From assembly GCF_019249725.2 (NCBI RefSeq), contig NZ_CP137559.1:1549501-1613500 (forward strand): a stretch of 64,000 nt of DNA, in the 5' to 3' direction. The stretch comes from Segatella hominis (lineage in GTDB: Bacteria; Bacteroidota; Bacteroidia; Bacteroidales; Bacteroidaceae). The position numbers and the translations under genes are program-made. Shown piece after piece: positions 45,794 through 53,355 of the stretch (the first letter of the stretch is position 1; the number at the start of each line of letters is the position of its first letter). A model generated the notes under the pieces. The model made no database searches, was not told the DNA's origin, and worked only from the letters and a program-made list of their open reading frames with translations.

Positions 45794-46966
45794 TTATTTC
45801 TTTTCAAACACACTCTTGATTCTTTCAAGCGCCTCCTTCATTTTCTCATCCTTAGCACACAGGCTGATACGGACATAGCGTTTTCCGTTGCTTCCGAAAA
45901 TAAAACCAGGGGTGATAAACACACGGGCTTCATGGAGCACCTTCTCCGTCAAATCCTCTACATCAGCATATTTCTCCGGTATCTTTCCCCAGAGGAACAT
46001 ACCCACCTGATTCGGATCGAAAGTACAATCCATCACCTTCATGATTTCCTCTGCGATATCACGGCGACGGCGATAGTTCACGATATTATACTCATGATGC
46101 CATTCATCGCTATTCGTATTGAAAGCCTCAGCAGCAGCCAACTGAATACCACGGAACGAACCATTGTCGATATTGCTCTTCACCTTCAAGATCCAGGAGA
46201 TGAAAGTCTTGTTGCTGGAGATCATCGCCACACGCCATCCTGGCATATTATGGCTCTTGCTCATAGAGTTGAACTCGATACAGCACTCTTTTGCCCCTGG
46301 CACCTGCATGATACTCATCGGATGCTCATTCAGCACAAGCGAATAAGGATTGTCATTCACCACCACGATATCATGCTTCTTGGCAAATTCCACCAATCTT
46401 TCGTAAGTTTCCATGCGGGCATTTCCACCCGTTGGCATGTTCGGATAGTTGGTCCACATCAACTTCACGCGACTCAAGTCCATCTTCTCCAAAGCCTCAA
46501 AGTCCGGTTGCCATCCATTATCCTCGCGCAGATCATAATAAGTAATCTTGGTACCCAATATCTTATTAATGGCAGTATAGGTAGGATAACCAGGGTTTGG
46601 AATCAGCACCTCATCGCCCACATTGCAGAAGGCAAGCGTAACGTGCAGGATTCCCTCTTTGCTACCGATAAGCGGCTGAATCTCAGTAGCCCAGTCAAGA
46701 TCCACATTATACCATCGCTTATAGAAACCCGCCATTGCCTTGCGCAACTCAGGTATGCCCACGGTAGGCTGATAACCATGTGCATCAGGACGCTGTGCCA
46801 CCTCACACAATTTATCAATGGTCTGCTTAGAAGGAGGCATATCCGGACTACCGATCGCAAGACTGATAATATCCATTCCTTCGGCATTCAACTTGGCCAC
46901 TTCCTTCAGTTTTCTACTGAAGTAGTATTCTTGAATTTCCGTTACTCTATTCGCTGGCTGTATCAT
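45794..46966 (-). CDS. Class I/II (PLP) aminotransferase, probable aromatic aminotransferase
   Basis: PLP enzyme probably transaminating phenylpyruvate and 4-hydroxyphenylpyruvate to Phe and Tyr. Type I fold: SLAIGSPDMPPS, PTVGIPELRKAMAGFY, VLIPNPGYPTYTA, NYPNMPTGG, VVNDNPYSLV and the PLP lysine in FNSMSKSHNMPGWRVAM. 390 residues. It resembles LL-diaminopimelate/aspartate-type aminotransferases, so substrate is inferred from its place between pheA and the DAHP synthase gene. Confidence 0.85.
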   Translation of the reverse strand: MIQPANRVTEIQEYYFSRKLKEVAKLNAEGMDIISLAIGSPDMPPSKQTIDKLCEVAQRPDAHGYQPTVGIPELRKAMAGFYKRWYNVDLDWATEIQPLIGSKEGILHVTLAFCNVGDEVLIPNPGYPTYTAINKILGTKITYYDLREDNGWQPDFEALEKMDLSRVKLMWTNYPNMPTGGNARMETYERLVEFAKKHDIVVVNDNPYSLVLNEHPMSIMQVPGAKECCIEFNSMSKSHNMPGWRVAMISSNKTFISWILKVKSNIDNGSFRGIQLAAAEAFNTNSDEWHHEYNIVNYRRRRDIAEEIMKVMDCTFDPNQVGMFLWGKIPEKYADVEDLTEKVLHEARVFITPGFIFGSNGKRYVRISLCAKDEKMKEALERIKSVFEKK

Positions 46967-47030
46967 TTTATCTAATGTTTATTTTTAATGTTCAATGTTT
47001 CATGTAAAATTGCAAGAGCATACGAATTCT

Positions 47031-47864
47031 TCACTCTTTCTCCTCATATTCACCCAACACCTTGATTTTCTTCACCAGAGGAGTAATAGCATCAATACTC
47101 TGGCGGTATCGGGTAAGGTTGTCGAAAGTCAAATCGACATAGAAGAGATACTCCCATTCGTGTCCGATATTAGGCAAAGACTGAATCTTCGTCAGGTTGA
47201 TATCATAGAAACTCAAGATGGTGAGCACTTTGGAGAGAGAACCCTTGTCGTGAGAGAGGCTGAACACGATGCTCGCCTTGTTGGCTTTCTCTATCGGACG
47301 AAGCAGTGCAGCCTTCTGCGGATTGCAAACCACGAGAAAACGGGTAAAATTGTGCGGATTATCGTGGATACCTTCCTGCAGCACCTTCATGCCATACATC
47401 TGAGCAGCATAAGAAGAGCAGATAGCCGCCCACCCTCTCACATGGTGTTTAGCAATATAAGCAGCCGAACCCGCCGTATCCTCAGCCTCCACCGCCTTCA
47501 AGTCGGGATGGTTGGCAAGAAACTTACCGCACTGCATCAAAGCAACAGGATGAGAGTGAACCTCTTGGAGCGTACTCCAATCATCCTCCGGAAGACAACA
47601 GATACTATGTTCGATGTGCAGCCTATGCTCACCCACCACAGTAGTACCACTCTGTCGTAGCAACTCATAGTTGTGAAGCAAACTGCCAGCAATGGTATTT
47701 TCGATGGCAGTGATGCCGATGACAGTAGGATCACGCTTGATGTTCTCAAACACCTCTTCGAAGGTAGCACAGCAAATCAACTCTATCTGCTCGCCCTCGA
47801 AATACTCATGCGCAGTAATGTCATGAAATGATCCTAACTCACCTTGTATTGCTATTCTCTTCAT
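47031..47864 (-). CDS. pheA: Prephenate dehydratase
   Basis: Converts prephenate to phenylpyruvate, the phenylalanine branch. Start MKRIAIQGELGSFHDITAHEYF at 47864; the longer in-frame start lacks family similarity. The two lobes carry GITAIENTIAGSLLHNYELL (TxENSxxG-like) and the catalytic region NFTRFLVV. The C-terminal ACT domain is visible in KASIVFSLSHDKGSLSKVLTILSFYDINLTKIQSLPN (GALxxxLxxFxxxxINLTKIESRP-like), giving allosteric control by Phe. No fused chorismate mutase; that activity is on the DAHP synthase gene of the same operon. First structural gene after the attenuator leader. Confidence 0.94.
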   Translation of the reverse strand: MKRIAIQGELGSFHDITAHEYFEGEQIELICCATFEEVFENIKRDPTVIGITAIENTIAGSLLHNYELLRQSGTTVVGEHRLHIEHSICCLPEDDWSTLQEVHSHPVALMQCGKFLANHPDLKAVEAEDTAGSAAYIAKHHVRGWAAICSSYAAQMYGMKVLQEGIHDNPHNFTRFLVVCNPQKAALLRPIEKANKASIVFSLSHDKGSLSKVLTILSFYDINLTKIQSLPNIGHEWEYLFYVDLTFDNLTRYRQSIDAITPLVKKIKVLGEYEEKE

Positions 47865-47926
47865 TGCCTCTTTTTCTTTTATTAGTTTGAATATCCTCAA
47901 GACTCATCCAGAAGAAGACTCTTACG

Positions 47927-47962
47927 AAAAACGGTCCTGCTCCATATAGAGCGGGACCGTTT
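47927..47962 (-). terminator. Attenuator terminator of the pheA operon
   Basis: On the minus strand ACGGTCCCGCTC (47949-47960) pairs with GAGCAGGACCGT (47931-47942), one mismatch, 6-nt loop, extended by an A-T pair on either side and followed by five T residues (47927-47931). It lies between the leader ORF stop (47999) and the pheA start (47864). Its 5' arm contains TCCCGCT (47950-47956), complementary to AGCGGGA in leader codons 19-21. Confidence 0.88.
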
Positions 47963-47998
47963 CGATAGATTTCTTAATCTTATATCCTAAGTTGAAAT

Positions 47999-48073
47999 TT
48001 ACACGCAACTTCCCGCTTTACAATTGCTTGCAAAGTAAAAGTAAAAGCTAAAATAGTACGCATTAAACTTCAT
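47999..48073 (-). CDS. Phe/Tyr-rich attenuator leader peptide (pheL-like)
   Basis: A 24-codon ORF, too short for routine gene callers. It begins MKFNAYYFSFYFYF: nine of the first 14 codons are Phe (5) or Tyr (4). The tail ASNCKAGSCV then reaches TAA at 47999-48001. It starts about 32-35 nt after the predicted transcription start, behind an A-rich ribosome-binding stretch (AAGAAAGAAT). Codons 19-21 (48011-48017) spell AGCGGGA, which pairs perfectly with TCCCGCT in the 5' arm of the downstream terminator. In the standard class I model, starvation for Phe or Tyr stalls the ribosome on the aromatic codons, AGCGGGA pairs with the terminator arm, and pheA is transcribed. When both amino acids are plentiful, the ribosome reaches the stop, covers AGCGGGA, and the terminator forms. 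The operon makes both amino acids, matching the mixed codons. No gene symbol is established in this phylum. Confidence 0.87.
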   Translation of the reverse strand: MKFNAYYFSFYFYFASNCKAGSCV

Positions 48074-48110
48074 ATTCTTTCTTGTTTTAATTGTTTGATA
48101 TTATACGCTT

Positions 48111-48143
48111 GCAAAAGTAGTGTTTTTTTCTGATACCACCAAA
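48111..48143 (-). promoter_or_regulatory. Promoter of the pheA aromatic operon
   Basis: Minus strand: TTTG (48140-48143), exact 20-bp spacer, TACTTTTGC (48111-48119). Transcription would start near 48105 and cover the leader ORF and terminator before pheA, a leader of about 240 nt. No other gene lies in the 385-bp gap between pheA and the TPR gene. Confidence 0.78.
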
Positions 48144-48249
48144 CAAATTGATAGTTTTTTCTACATTTTGCTTATATTTTTCGATAAATTCCCTACTTTC
48201 AACCGATTTTTATCATAAAAATACGTTTTTTATCTACAAAACTTGTATT

Positions 48250-49155
48250 TTATCTGCAATGTTCCTTACCTTCGGCTTTAAATTCACCGGTCACAGCATC
48301 AGCCTCCTGAGGATTCATTTCCAGGTAACTCTGCATATCTTTCTCCGCATTCACCTTGTCACCCTTGGCCAGATAGATCGCACCACGCTCTTTGAAAGCG
48401 ATGGCAGAGAATGGGTTCACGTCTATTACCTTATTATAATAGGAGATAGCATCATCCATCTTTCCTTGAGCCAGCAGAATACGAGCCTCCAGGAGGAGCA
48501 CCTCCTCAACAGGCTCCTCCAACTGTTCAAGAAGCCAGGCAGCATCTTCCTCAGCACCCTTCACATCGCCCAACTTCAAAAGCGTTTCACCACGCAGCAA
48601 TCTGGATTGTACCGCCTGCGCCAAACCCTCCTGCAGTTTTTCAGCCAAAAGAATACTCTTCGTCAGCATGGCAATGGTATTGATCACATCACCCTGTCCC
48701 AGGCAAGCCTTGGCATAAAGGAACAGCAGGTGAGCATCATCCTTGTCGATGAGCATCCCTTTCTCACAGGCATGTGACATCGCCCCATAATCCTCCATCA
48801 TATAAGTCACCTCAGCCATACGAACAAAAATCTGCTTGTTATCCGGCTGAGCCTCCGACAATTTGCGAAGCTGATCATAAGCCTGCGCGAGTTCACCTTT
48901 CTGGATAAGAGCCAGAGAAAGAAAATCACGCACCTCCAAAACCTCCTGGTCCTCTTTGGAAGCATCCCCCTCTTCATCTACCTGTTTAGCCTGCAAAGCA
49001 TTGGTCAGACACTTGATGGCATAATCCATCTGTCCCTGATGCATCGCCCGCACACCATCATATTTCAGCACCTCGAAATTCTTGGCAGACTGATCTTCCT
49101 TCTTATCTTCAGACGACTCACTTTTGCCGCCAAAAAAACGCTTAAAAAATCCCAT
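48250..49155 (-). CDS. Tetratricopeptide-repeat protein
   Basis: A cytoplasmic scaffold-type protein of unknown specific role. Start MGFFKRFFGGKSESSEDKK at 49155 is chosen because the earlier in-frame Met lies in the promoter leader. About six to seven TPR-like helical pairs are seen (YDGVRAMHQGQMDYAIKCLTNALQ, LSLALIQKGELAQAYDQLRKL, ILLAQGKMDDAISYYNKVIDVNPFSAIAFKERGAIYLAKGDKVNAEKDM), each with the W/L-G-Y-A-type spacing. 301 residues, no signal peptide. Divergent from the DUF5020 gene. Confidence 0.88.
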   Translation of the reverse strand: MGFFKRFFGGKSESSEDKKEDQSAKNFEVLKYDGVRAMHQGQMDYAIKCLTNALQAKQVDEEGDASKEDQEVLEVRDFLSLALIQKGELAQAYDQLRKLSEAQPDNKQIFVRMAEVTYMMEDYGAMSHACEKGMLIDKDDAHLLFLYAKACLGQGDVINTIAMLTKSILLAEKLQEGLAQAVQSRLLRGETLLKLGDVKGAEEDAAWLLEQLEEPVEEVLLLEARILLAQGKMDDAISYYNKVIDVNPFSAIAFKERGAIYLAKGDKVNAEKDMQSYLEMNPQEADAVTGEFKAEGKEHCR

Positions 49156-49229
49156 AAAGTCTATGTTTAAGTCAATGATTATTTTAATAAAAAACACGTT
49201 TAAATTCCAATTCTACTGGAAAAACCCTT

Positions 49230-49262
49230 GCAAAAGTAATGTTTTTCCCCGATTATTCCAAA
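49230..49262 (-). promoter_or_regulatory. Promoter of the TPR gene
   Basis: Minus strand: TTTG (49259-49262), 20-bp spacer, TACTTTTGC (49230-49238). Back to back with the DUF5020 promoter. Confidence 0.75.
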
Positions 49263-49277
49263 TTTTCACATCAATAC

Positions 49278-49309
49278 TTTGTCGTTTTAAATAATATTCA
49301 TACCTTTGC
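49278..49309 (+). promoter_or_regulatory. Promoter of the DUF5020 gene
   Basis: TTTG (49278-49281), 19-bp spacer, TACCTTTGC (49301-49309); a full consensus match. Predicted 5' UTR about 65 nt and very A-rich. Confidence 0.78.
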
Positions 49310-49379
49310 AGTCGAAAAAAAAAGAAGAAAATTAATTTTAATTTATATAATTTTTCAAAACAAAGAATAATACGACGAC

Positions 49380-50168
49380 ATGAAAAGTTTATTTTTGATG
49401 ATTGCCACCTTGTTGGTTAGCGGATTCGCAAAGGCACAAACCAACGCACAGGTCCTGTATGATTTCGGTACAGACCGTAAGTTCGTAACCCTCACCCTTG
49501 AAATGTTCAAGCAGGACAAATGGGGTAACACCTATTTCTTCGTGGATCATGATTTCAATCTGAATCAGATGACAGACCCAAATACGGGCAAAAAATACGA
49601 GCACAACATGTCACAAGGTGGAACTTATACCGAGATTTCTCGCGCCCTCAACTTTTGGCAGAACACTAAATTGAAGAATTTAAGTCTCCATGCCGAGTAT
49701 AATGGTGGTATTTATAAGGATTATCCCATCAACAATGCATGGCTTTTCGGTGTAGAGTATTTCATGCACGACAAGAGTTTCAAGAACACATTGACACTCC
49801 AGGCACTCTATAAGACGATTCGCAAAACAGACCAGAATGTCCCAATGCAGTTTACAGCAGTATGGGGTTGCAAGGACATCTTTGGCGTAAAAGGTCTGAA
49901 CTTTAGCGGTTTTGCCGATTTCTGGTGGGAGAACCACAGTTCATTCAAGGACAAGCATGGCAATTTGAAATATAACGATAAGGGCGAAGTAGCTTACACC
50001 CCCGAGCACACCGTCTTCACATCAGAGCCTCAGCTTTGGTATAATGTAGGTCAGCACTTCGGCTGCAACAATCTCAGCGTAGGAGGCGAAGTAGAGATCA
50101 GCAACAATTTCGGTTCCAATGCCGGTTTCATGGTTCGTCCATGCTTAGGCGCCAAGTGGGATTTCTAA
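49380..50168 (+). CDS. DUF5020 family outer-membrane barrel-like protein
   Basis: Exported 262-residue protein, probably a small outer-membrane beta-barrel. Signal peptide MKSLFLMIATLLVSGFAKAQ. The rest is an alternation of amphipathic strands with aromatic ends (VTLTLEMFKQDKWGNTYFFVDHDF, LKNLSLHAEYNGGIY, NAWLFGVEYFMHD, TLTLQALYKTI, FSGFADFWWENH, LSVGGEVEISNNFG) ending in F (LGAKWDF), the usual barrel C-terminal residue. The architecture recalls the Tsx/nucleoside-channel family; the ligand is unknown. Confidence 0.85.
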   Translation: MKSLFLMIATLLVSGFAKAQTNAQVLYDFGTDRKFVTLTLEMFKQDKWGNTYFFVDHDFNLNQMTDPNTGKKYEHNMSQGGTYTEISRALNFWQNTKLKNLSLHAEYNGGIYKDYPINNAWLFGVEYFMHDKSFKNTLTLQALYKTIRKTDQNVPMQFTAVWGCKDIFGVKGLNFSGFADFWWENHSSFKDKHGNLKYNDKGEVAYTPEHTVFTSEPQLWYNVGQHFGCNNLSVGGEVEISNNFGSNAGFMVRPCLGAKWDF

Positions 50169-50180
50169 CATAAAAGAAAG

Positions 50181-50241
50181 TTTCATATAAACAATGAAGC
50201 CTGCCAGAGAAAATCTGACAGGCTTCATTGTTTATATGAAA
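50181..50241. terminator. Exceptionally long perfect hairpin after the DUF5020 gene
   Basis: A perfect 23-bp inverted repeat (50181-50203 with 50219-50241), extendable inside by CAGA/TCTG, begins 12 bp after the stop codon. No U-run follows on the plus strand (AAAAAGC). It therefore may be a 3'-end stabilizer or a terminator relying on stem strength rather than a classical intrinsic terminator. Confidence 0.6.
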
Positions 50242-50313
50242 AAGCAACGGCTTTTCTATCAAATTGTCAGAAGCAGAACTTATACCAAGCCCACCACCAA
50301 GCCCACCAGCAAG

Positions 50314-50409
50314 GCGGTCCCATCCCGCACAACCTGGCGAGGGCTCTGATGCCCCGCCAACCTTAGAGCGAAGCGGTTCAGAGCGACGGGTAGGAGCGGT
50401 TACATCCCT
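50314..50409. repeat. Left arm of a ~97-bp imperfect inverted repeat
   Basis: This segment (GCGGTCCCATCCCGC ... GGTTACATCCCT) is the reverse complement of 52681-52780 apart from three mismatches and a 4-nt gap. The two copies flank the region with the truncated helicase and IS remnants. It is GC-rich and non-coding. Confidence 0.85.
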
Positions 50410-50728
50410 CTCTTCTGAGGAGAGAGGGCTTGAGTGAGAGGTGGAGCCCTCTTTGGAAAGAGGGACGGGGTGATTCGAAAAAATTGAAATTCAAAAGAAA
50501 CTTATTCAAAGTGTCTTTTATCTGAGAAACCAATTCCCTACGATGAGCAACAATCCAAACAGTCTTTGAGGGATGTTCCCTCAAAAACGATTCTACGACC
50601 GAAGCGAGTAGAACCGTTTTTCCTGTACCTGTCGGCATTTGTGCCATTACGGACCGATGAAGGTGCAACGCCTTTTCAATCCGTTCCTTCATATCCTCTT
50701 GGTAATCAAATAGCTTGAAGTTCTTCAT
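50378..50728 (-). pseudogene. Truncated superfamily 2 DEAD/DEAH helicase
   Basis: The first 80 residues (MKNFKLFDYQEDMKERIEKAL, Walker A MAQMPTGTGKTVLLAS, VWIVAHRREL) are the start of an SF2 helicase of the type with an N-terminal YQ motif. After about residue 84 (near 50477) similarity stops and the frame runs into the GC-rich repeat, giving a meaningless tail (SPRPSFQRG ...). The DEAD/DEAH box and domain 2 are missing. An AATATAGC/GCTATATT hairpin (50747-50768) lies just upstream. The most likely cause is deletion linked to the repeat-bounded insertion. Any short product is unlikely to be active. Confidence 0.75.
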
Positions 50729-50768
50729 ATAAAGGCATATAATGAATATAGCATCCCCGCTATATTAC

Positions 50769-51164
50769 AAGCAGTGACACCTAACAGTATTTTCAAAAGT
50801 TATATTGTATCTTTTTTTATAAAAGAAGATAAGCCAACAAGATAGTCAGAACTTCATCAGAAGCCCTACCCATCTTATCGTATATAATTAAAATAAAAAA
50901 TCTAATTTTTTTGTGTTTTCCAGATATCTAGATATTTATAGAATTTGTTGTCGTCCCCATCAGCTTAAGTGCGTAAATGTTCATTTCCCCAGCTCTCTAT
51001 GGTATCTAGAGTAATACTGCCATTATCGCACAACTCAAAGCGCCAGCCGACAAGTAATCGCAATTCTGTTGCGTAAGCCCTCCCAGCCAGCCCCTTGCGG
51101 GCACAGACTCCGCTGGCTGACTAAAACTCTGGCGGAGGCTATAGCGCACCATCTGCTAACTCTC
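50769..51164. other. Non-coding stretch inside the repeat-bounded scar
   Basis: No gene is recognised. The first part is AT-rich; the last part (51040-51150) is more GC-rich and contains an 8-bp hairpin CAGCCAGC/GCTGGCTG (51084-51119). It may be debris of a mobile element. Confidence 0.5.
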
Positions 51165-51459
51165 TCATTTTCTGCGAGTTTTCAACTGGTCTATCTCACG
51201 CTTTTTCTGCAACAACTCCTCACTCATCCGTTCTCTTTCCTCACGAAGTTTCTTTGTTTCTGACTTGATTTTTAAGGTTTCCTGCATTATTGCCTTATTC
51301 GCGTCCTTCAAAGAAGCCACAGCTGATTCCAAGGCAGCAGTCTTTAGTTCCAACTCTTTTGTTAGAGCTTGGTGAAAATCAGCCAAGGACGCATGTTTCG
51401 ACCTCTACGATTCTGGTTAAAGTCCTGCATCACCTTTTCGAAATATTCCTTTGTTTCCA
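51165..51459 (-). pseudogene. Remnant of IS accessory/coiled-coil ORFs
   Basis: On the minus strand, from an ATG at 51459, a short frame reads METKEYFEKVMQDFNQNRRG and stops after 32 codons. An overlapping frame from about 51386 continues with 73 residues of coiled coil (LELKTAALESAVASLKDANKA, LREERERMSEELLQKKREIDQL). The first piece resembles the start of the small HTH ORF of IS66-like elements and the second an N-terminal transposase coil, but I am not sure. A -7-like TACCTTTGC (51486-51494, minus) precedes it. The frame change between the pieces suggests decay. Confidence 0.45.
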
Positions 51460-51520
51460 TAATTCTGATTTTTAAGAATTCGGATGCAAAGGTAAAGTCG
51501 TAAATTCTGTAGATGATAGT

Positions 51521-52441
51521 ATGGTATTGCCAGAGCTTCCTGAAGAGAAGAAGTATTCTTCTATCATGAAAGCTGCCAAGGCGATTGTTGCTACAGTAGA
51601 AGCTGACGCTGCAACTGCCAATATGCCTGCAGTCAAGGAGCGTCTCAATATGCTGAAAGAAACTATTGAGGATGCAGAGATACGCAGTATAACTTCTAAA
51701 GATGAAGATGCTCGCATTGGGCATAAGACAGCAAATTCTTCATTCTTTGGTTATAAGACGCATATAGCAATGAGTGATGAAAGAATTATCACCGCAGCTA
51801 CCGTCACTTCTGGCGGAAAGGGCGATGGACAGCAGTTGCCAGCACTCATAGAAAAGACTGAATCTGCAGGAATGGAGATTGATGCTATTGTTGCAGATAC
51901 TGCATATGCTAGTAAATCAAACATAGAACTCACAAAATCCAAAGATATAAAATTGGCAGCTCCATTGAATCCTTTAGTAGAAAAAGGAAATCGCCAAAAT
52001 ACGCTCAATTTTGAATATAACAAAGATGCAGATATGTATGTTTGTCTTGCAGGACATATGGCTGTAAGGAAGTCTAGGGAATTCCGTACAAATGATAAAG
52101 CTCATAAGAACGATAGATTCCGTTATTTCTTCGATATCGACAAATGTAAAGTCTGTCCTCTGCGTAATGGCTGCTATAGACCTGGAGCAAAATCTAAGTG
52201 CTTTAACGTAACAATAAAGACTGAAGCTCAGAAAGAATTACTTGAATATCAGAAGACACCTGAGTTTGCTCAACTTCAGAGGAAACGATACAAGATAGAG
52301 GCCAAGAACTCGGAACTTAAGAATACCCTTGGATATGATAGAGCACTGTCATATGGTTTGTCGTGCATGGAAATGCAGGGCGCATTGACTATTTTCGCTG
52401 CAAATGTCAAAAGAATCCTCAAATTAATGCATAAAGCATAA
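51521..52441 (+). pseudogene. 5'-truncated IS1182-like DDE transposase
   Basis: The 306 residues are the C-terminal two thirds of an IS1182-family transposase: DEDARIGHKTANSSFFGYKTHIAM (first Asp region), IDAIVADTAYASKSNIE (second Asp), the zinc-like CKVCPLRNGCYRPGAKSKC insert, and RKRYKIEAKNSELKNTLGYDRA (Glu). The N-terminal DNA-binding part is missing, and the first codons (MVLPELPEEKKYSSIMKAAKAIV) start directly at the junction with the remnant on the other strand. Intact family members are about 450-550 residues, so transposition activity is unlikely. Confidence 0.8.
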
Positions 52442-52680
52442 GAGAGAGGATATCCTCATGAATATGCCCTCATATAACCCTCTGTAAGTCGTTATAAAGG
52501 TATCTAAGCCATTGTGTCAGGCAGAATAGATTTAAAATCTGTCCGTCTGAAAACTGCTCAGAAGTACAGTAACTGGCTGCTTTTTTATTTGTTTTTCCAA
52601 AAACAGGCACCTTTTTCAGTGCCCTCGCGAAGAGGGGGGCCTTAACCCACTCCCAAGCCCTCGCCCTTTCCAAAAGGACA
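52442..52680. other. Gap between transposase remnant and right repeat arm
   Basis: No gene. It probably contains the right end of the IS1182-like element, but no matching left terminal repeat is visible because the left part is deleted. From 52610 it becomes GC-rich with degenerate CCCTCG/CCTTTCC stretches similar to those next to the left repeat arm. Confidence 0.45.
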
Positions 52681-52780
52681 AGGGATGTAACCGCTCCTAC
52701 CCGTCGCTCTCAACCGCTGCGCTCTAAGGTTGGCGGGGCATCAGAGCCCTCGCCAGGTTTCTTATGCGGGATGGGACCGC
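52681..52780. repeat. Right arm of the ~97-bp imperfect inverted repeat
   Basis: Reverse complement of 50314-50409 with three mismatches and one 4-nt length difference. It ends 8 bp from the stop codon of the minus-strand HTH-like gene. Confidence 0.85.
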
Positions 52781-52787
52781 AGGGGAG

Positions 52788-53144
52788 CTATAGCTGATTT
52801 TCAAGTTCATCCACTACATCGTCTCTCAGGGTTTGAGGGACGGTGGCTGCACTCATCATGATGCGTAACAGGGAGTCTTTTAAGAGTTGCTCCTCTTCCT
52901 TTAGCTCGGTGCCCACAAATTTCAAATTCCGTAATAGTACGAGCCTCGTGTATATATTCGCAATGCTCTCCAAAGTTAATGTGCCATCGTGATGGGGTAA
53001 CTTCGAAAGGGTACGGGGATTCATCTGTAGAAATTTGGAAAACTGACGGATGGAAGTGAAACCCCATCTCTTCTCTATCTGGCGAATTTCTTCGGCAGCG
53101 GTGGCTATCCACCTATTCGCCCCTCCATTCGCCTGCTTTTCCAT
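52788..53144 (-). CDS. Small HTH-like protein of unknown function
   Basis: 118 residues. The N-terminal half, AAEEIRQIEKRWGFTSIRQFSKFLQMNPRTLSKLPHHDGTLTLESIANIYTRL, has the helix-turn-helix look of small phage-repressor or CI-like folds (FSKFLQMNPRTLSKL as turn and recognition helix). The C-terminal half is helical (ELKEEEQLLKDSLLRIMMSAATVPQTLRDDVVDELENQL). I do not recognise the family. It is divergent from the DUF4248-HU cassette, and the intervening 211 bp hold two palindromes, so a local regulatory role is plausible but unproven. Confidence 0.6.
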   Translation of the reverse strand: MEKQANGGANRWIATAAEEIRQIEKRWGFTSIRQFSKFLQMNPRTLSKLPHHDGTLTLESIANIYTRLVLLRNLKFVGTELKEEEQLLKDSLLRIMMSAATVPQTLRDDVVDELENQL

Positions 53145-53221
53145 CTTCCATACCGTGAATTATCGAACATCGCGTCCTGACTAAAACAGAGGGTATGATT
53201 TTCCGATGGTTTTTGTTAAAA

Positions 53222-53274
53222 GCTTTTAAAAGCAGTAAGCAGAAGTTAAGAATGATGCACTCATAGGTGCATCA
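53222..53274. promoter_or_regulatory. Palindromes between the HTH-like and DUF4248 genes
   Basis: GCTTTTAAAAGC (53222-53233) is a perfect 12-bp palindrome, and TGATGCAC (53253-53260) with GTGCATCA (53267-53274) is an 8-bp inverted repeat with a 6-nt spacer. The second shares the GATGC(A/G)C motif with the larger palindrome at 53630-53685. They look like protein-binding sites in a divergent promoter region. A -7 box TATCTTTGC follows at 53294-53302. Confidence 0.5.
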
Positions 53275-53355
53275 CGTGATTTTCGAAGAAGTATATCTTT
53301 GCAGCATAATCAGTTGACTGATAAACATGTTTTACTATATAATATAATAAGGTAT

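Noticed and set aside
51521-52441. An intact, active insertion sequence
   Set aside because: The transposase lacks its N-terminal third and no pair of terminal inverted repeats or target-site duplication can be found.
50314-52780. The long inverted repeats as ends of a composite transposon
   Set aside because: The arms carry no coding capacity and nothing inside is an intact cargo gene; a dispersed repeat family explains them better.
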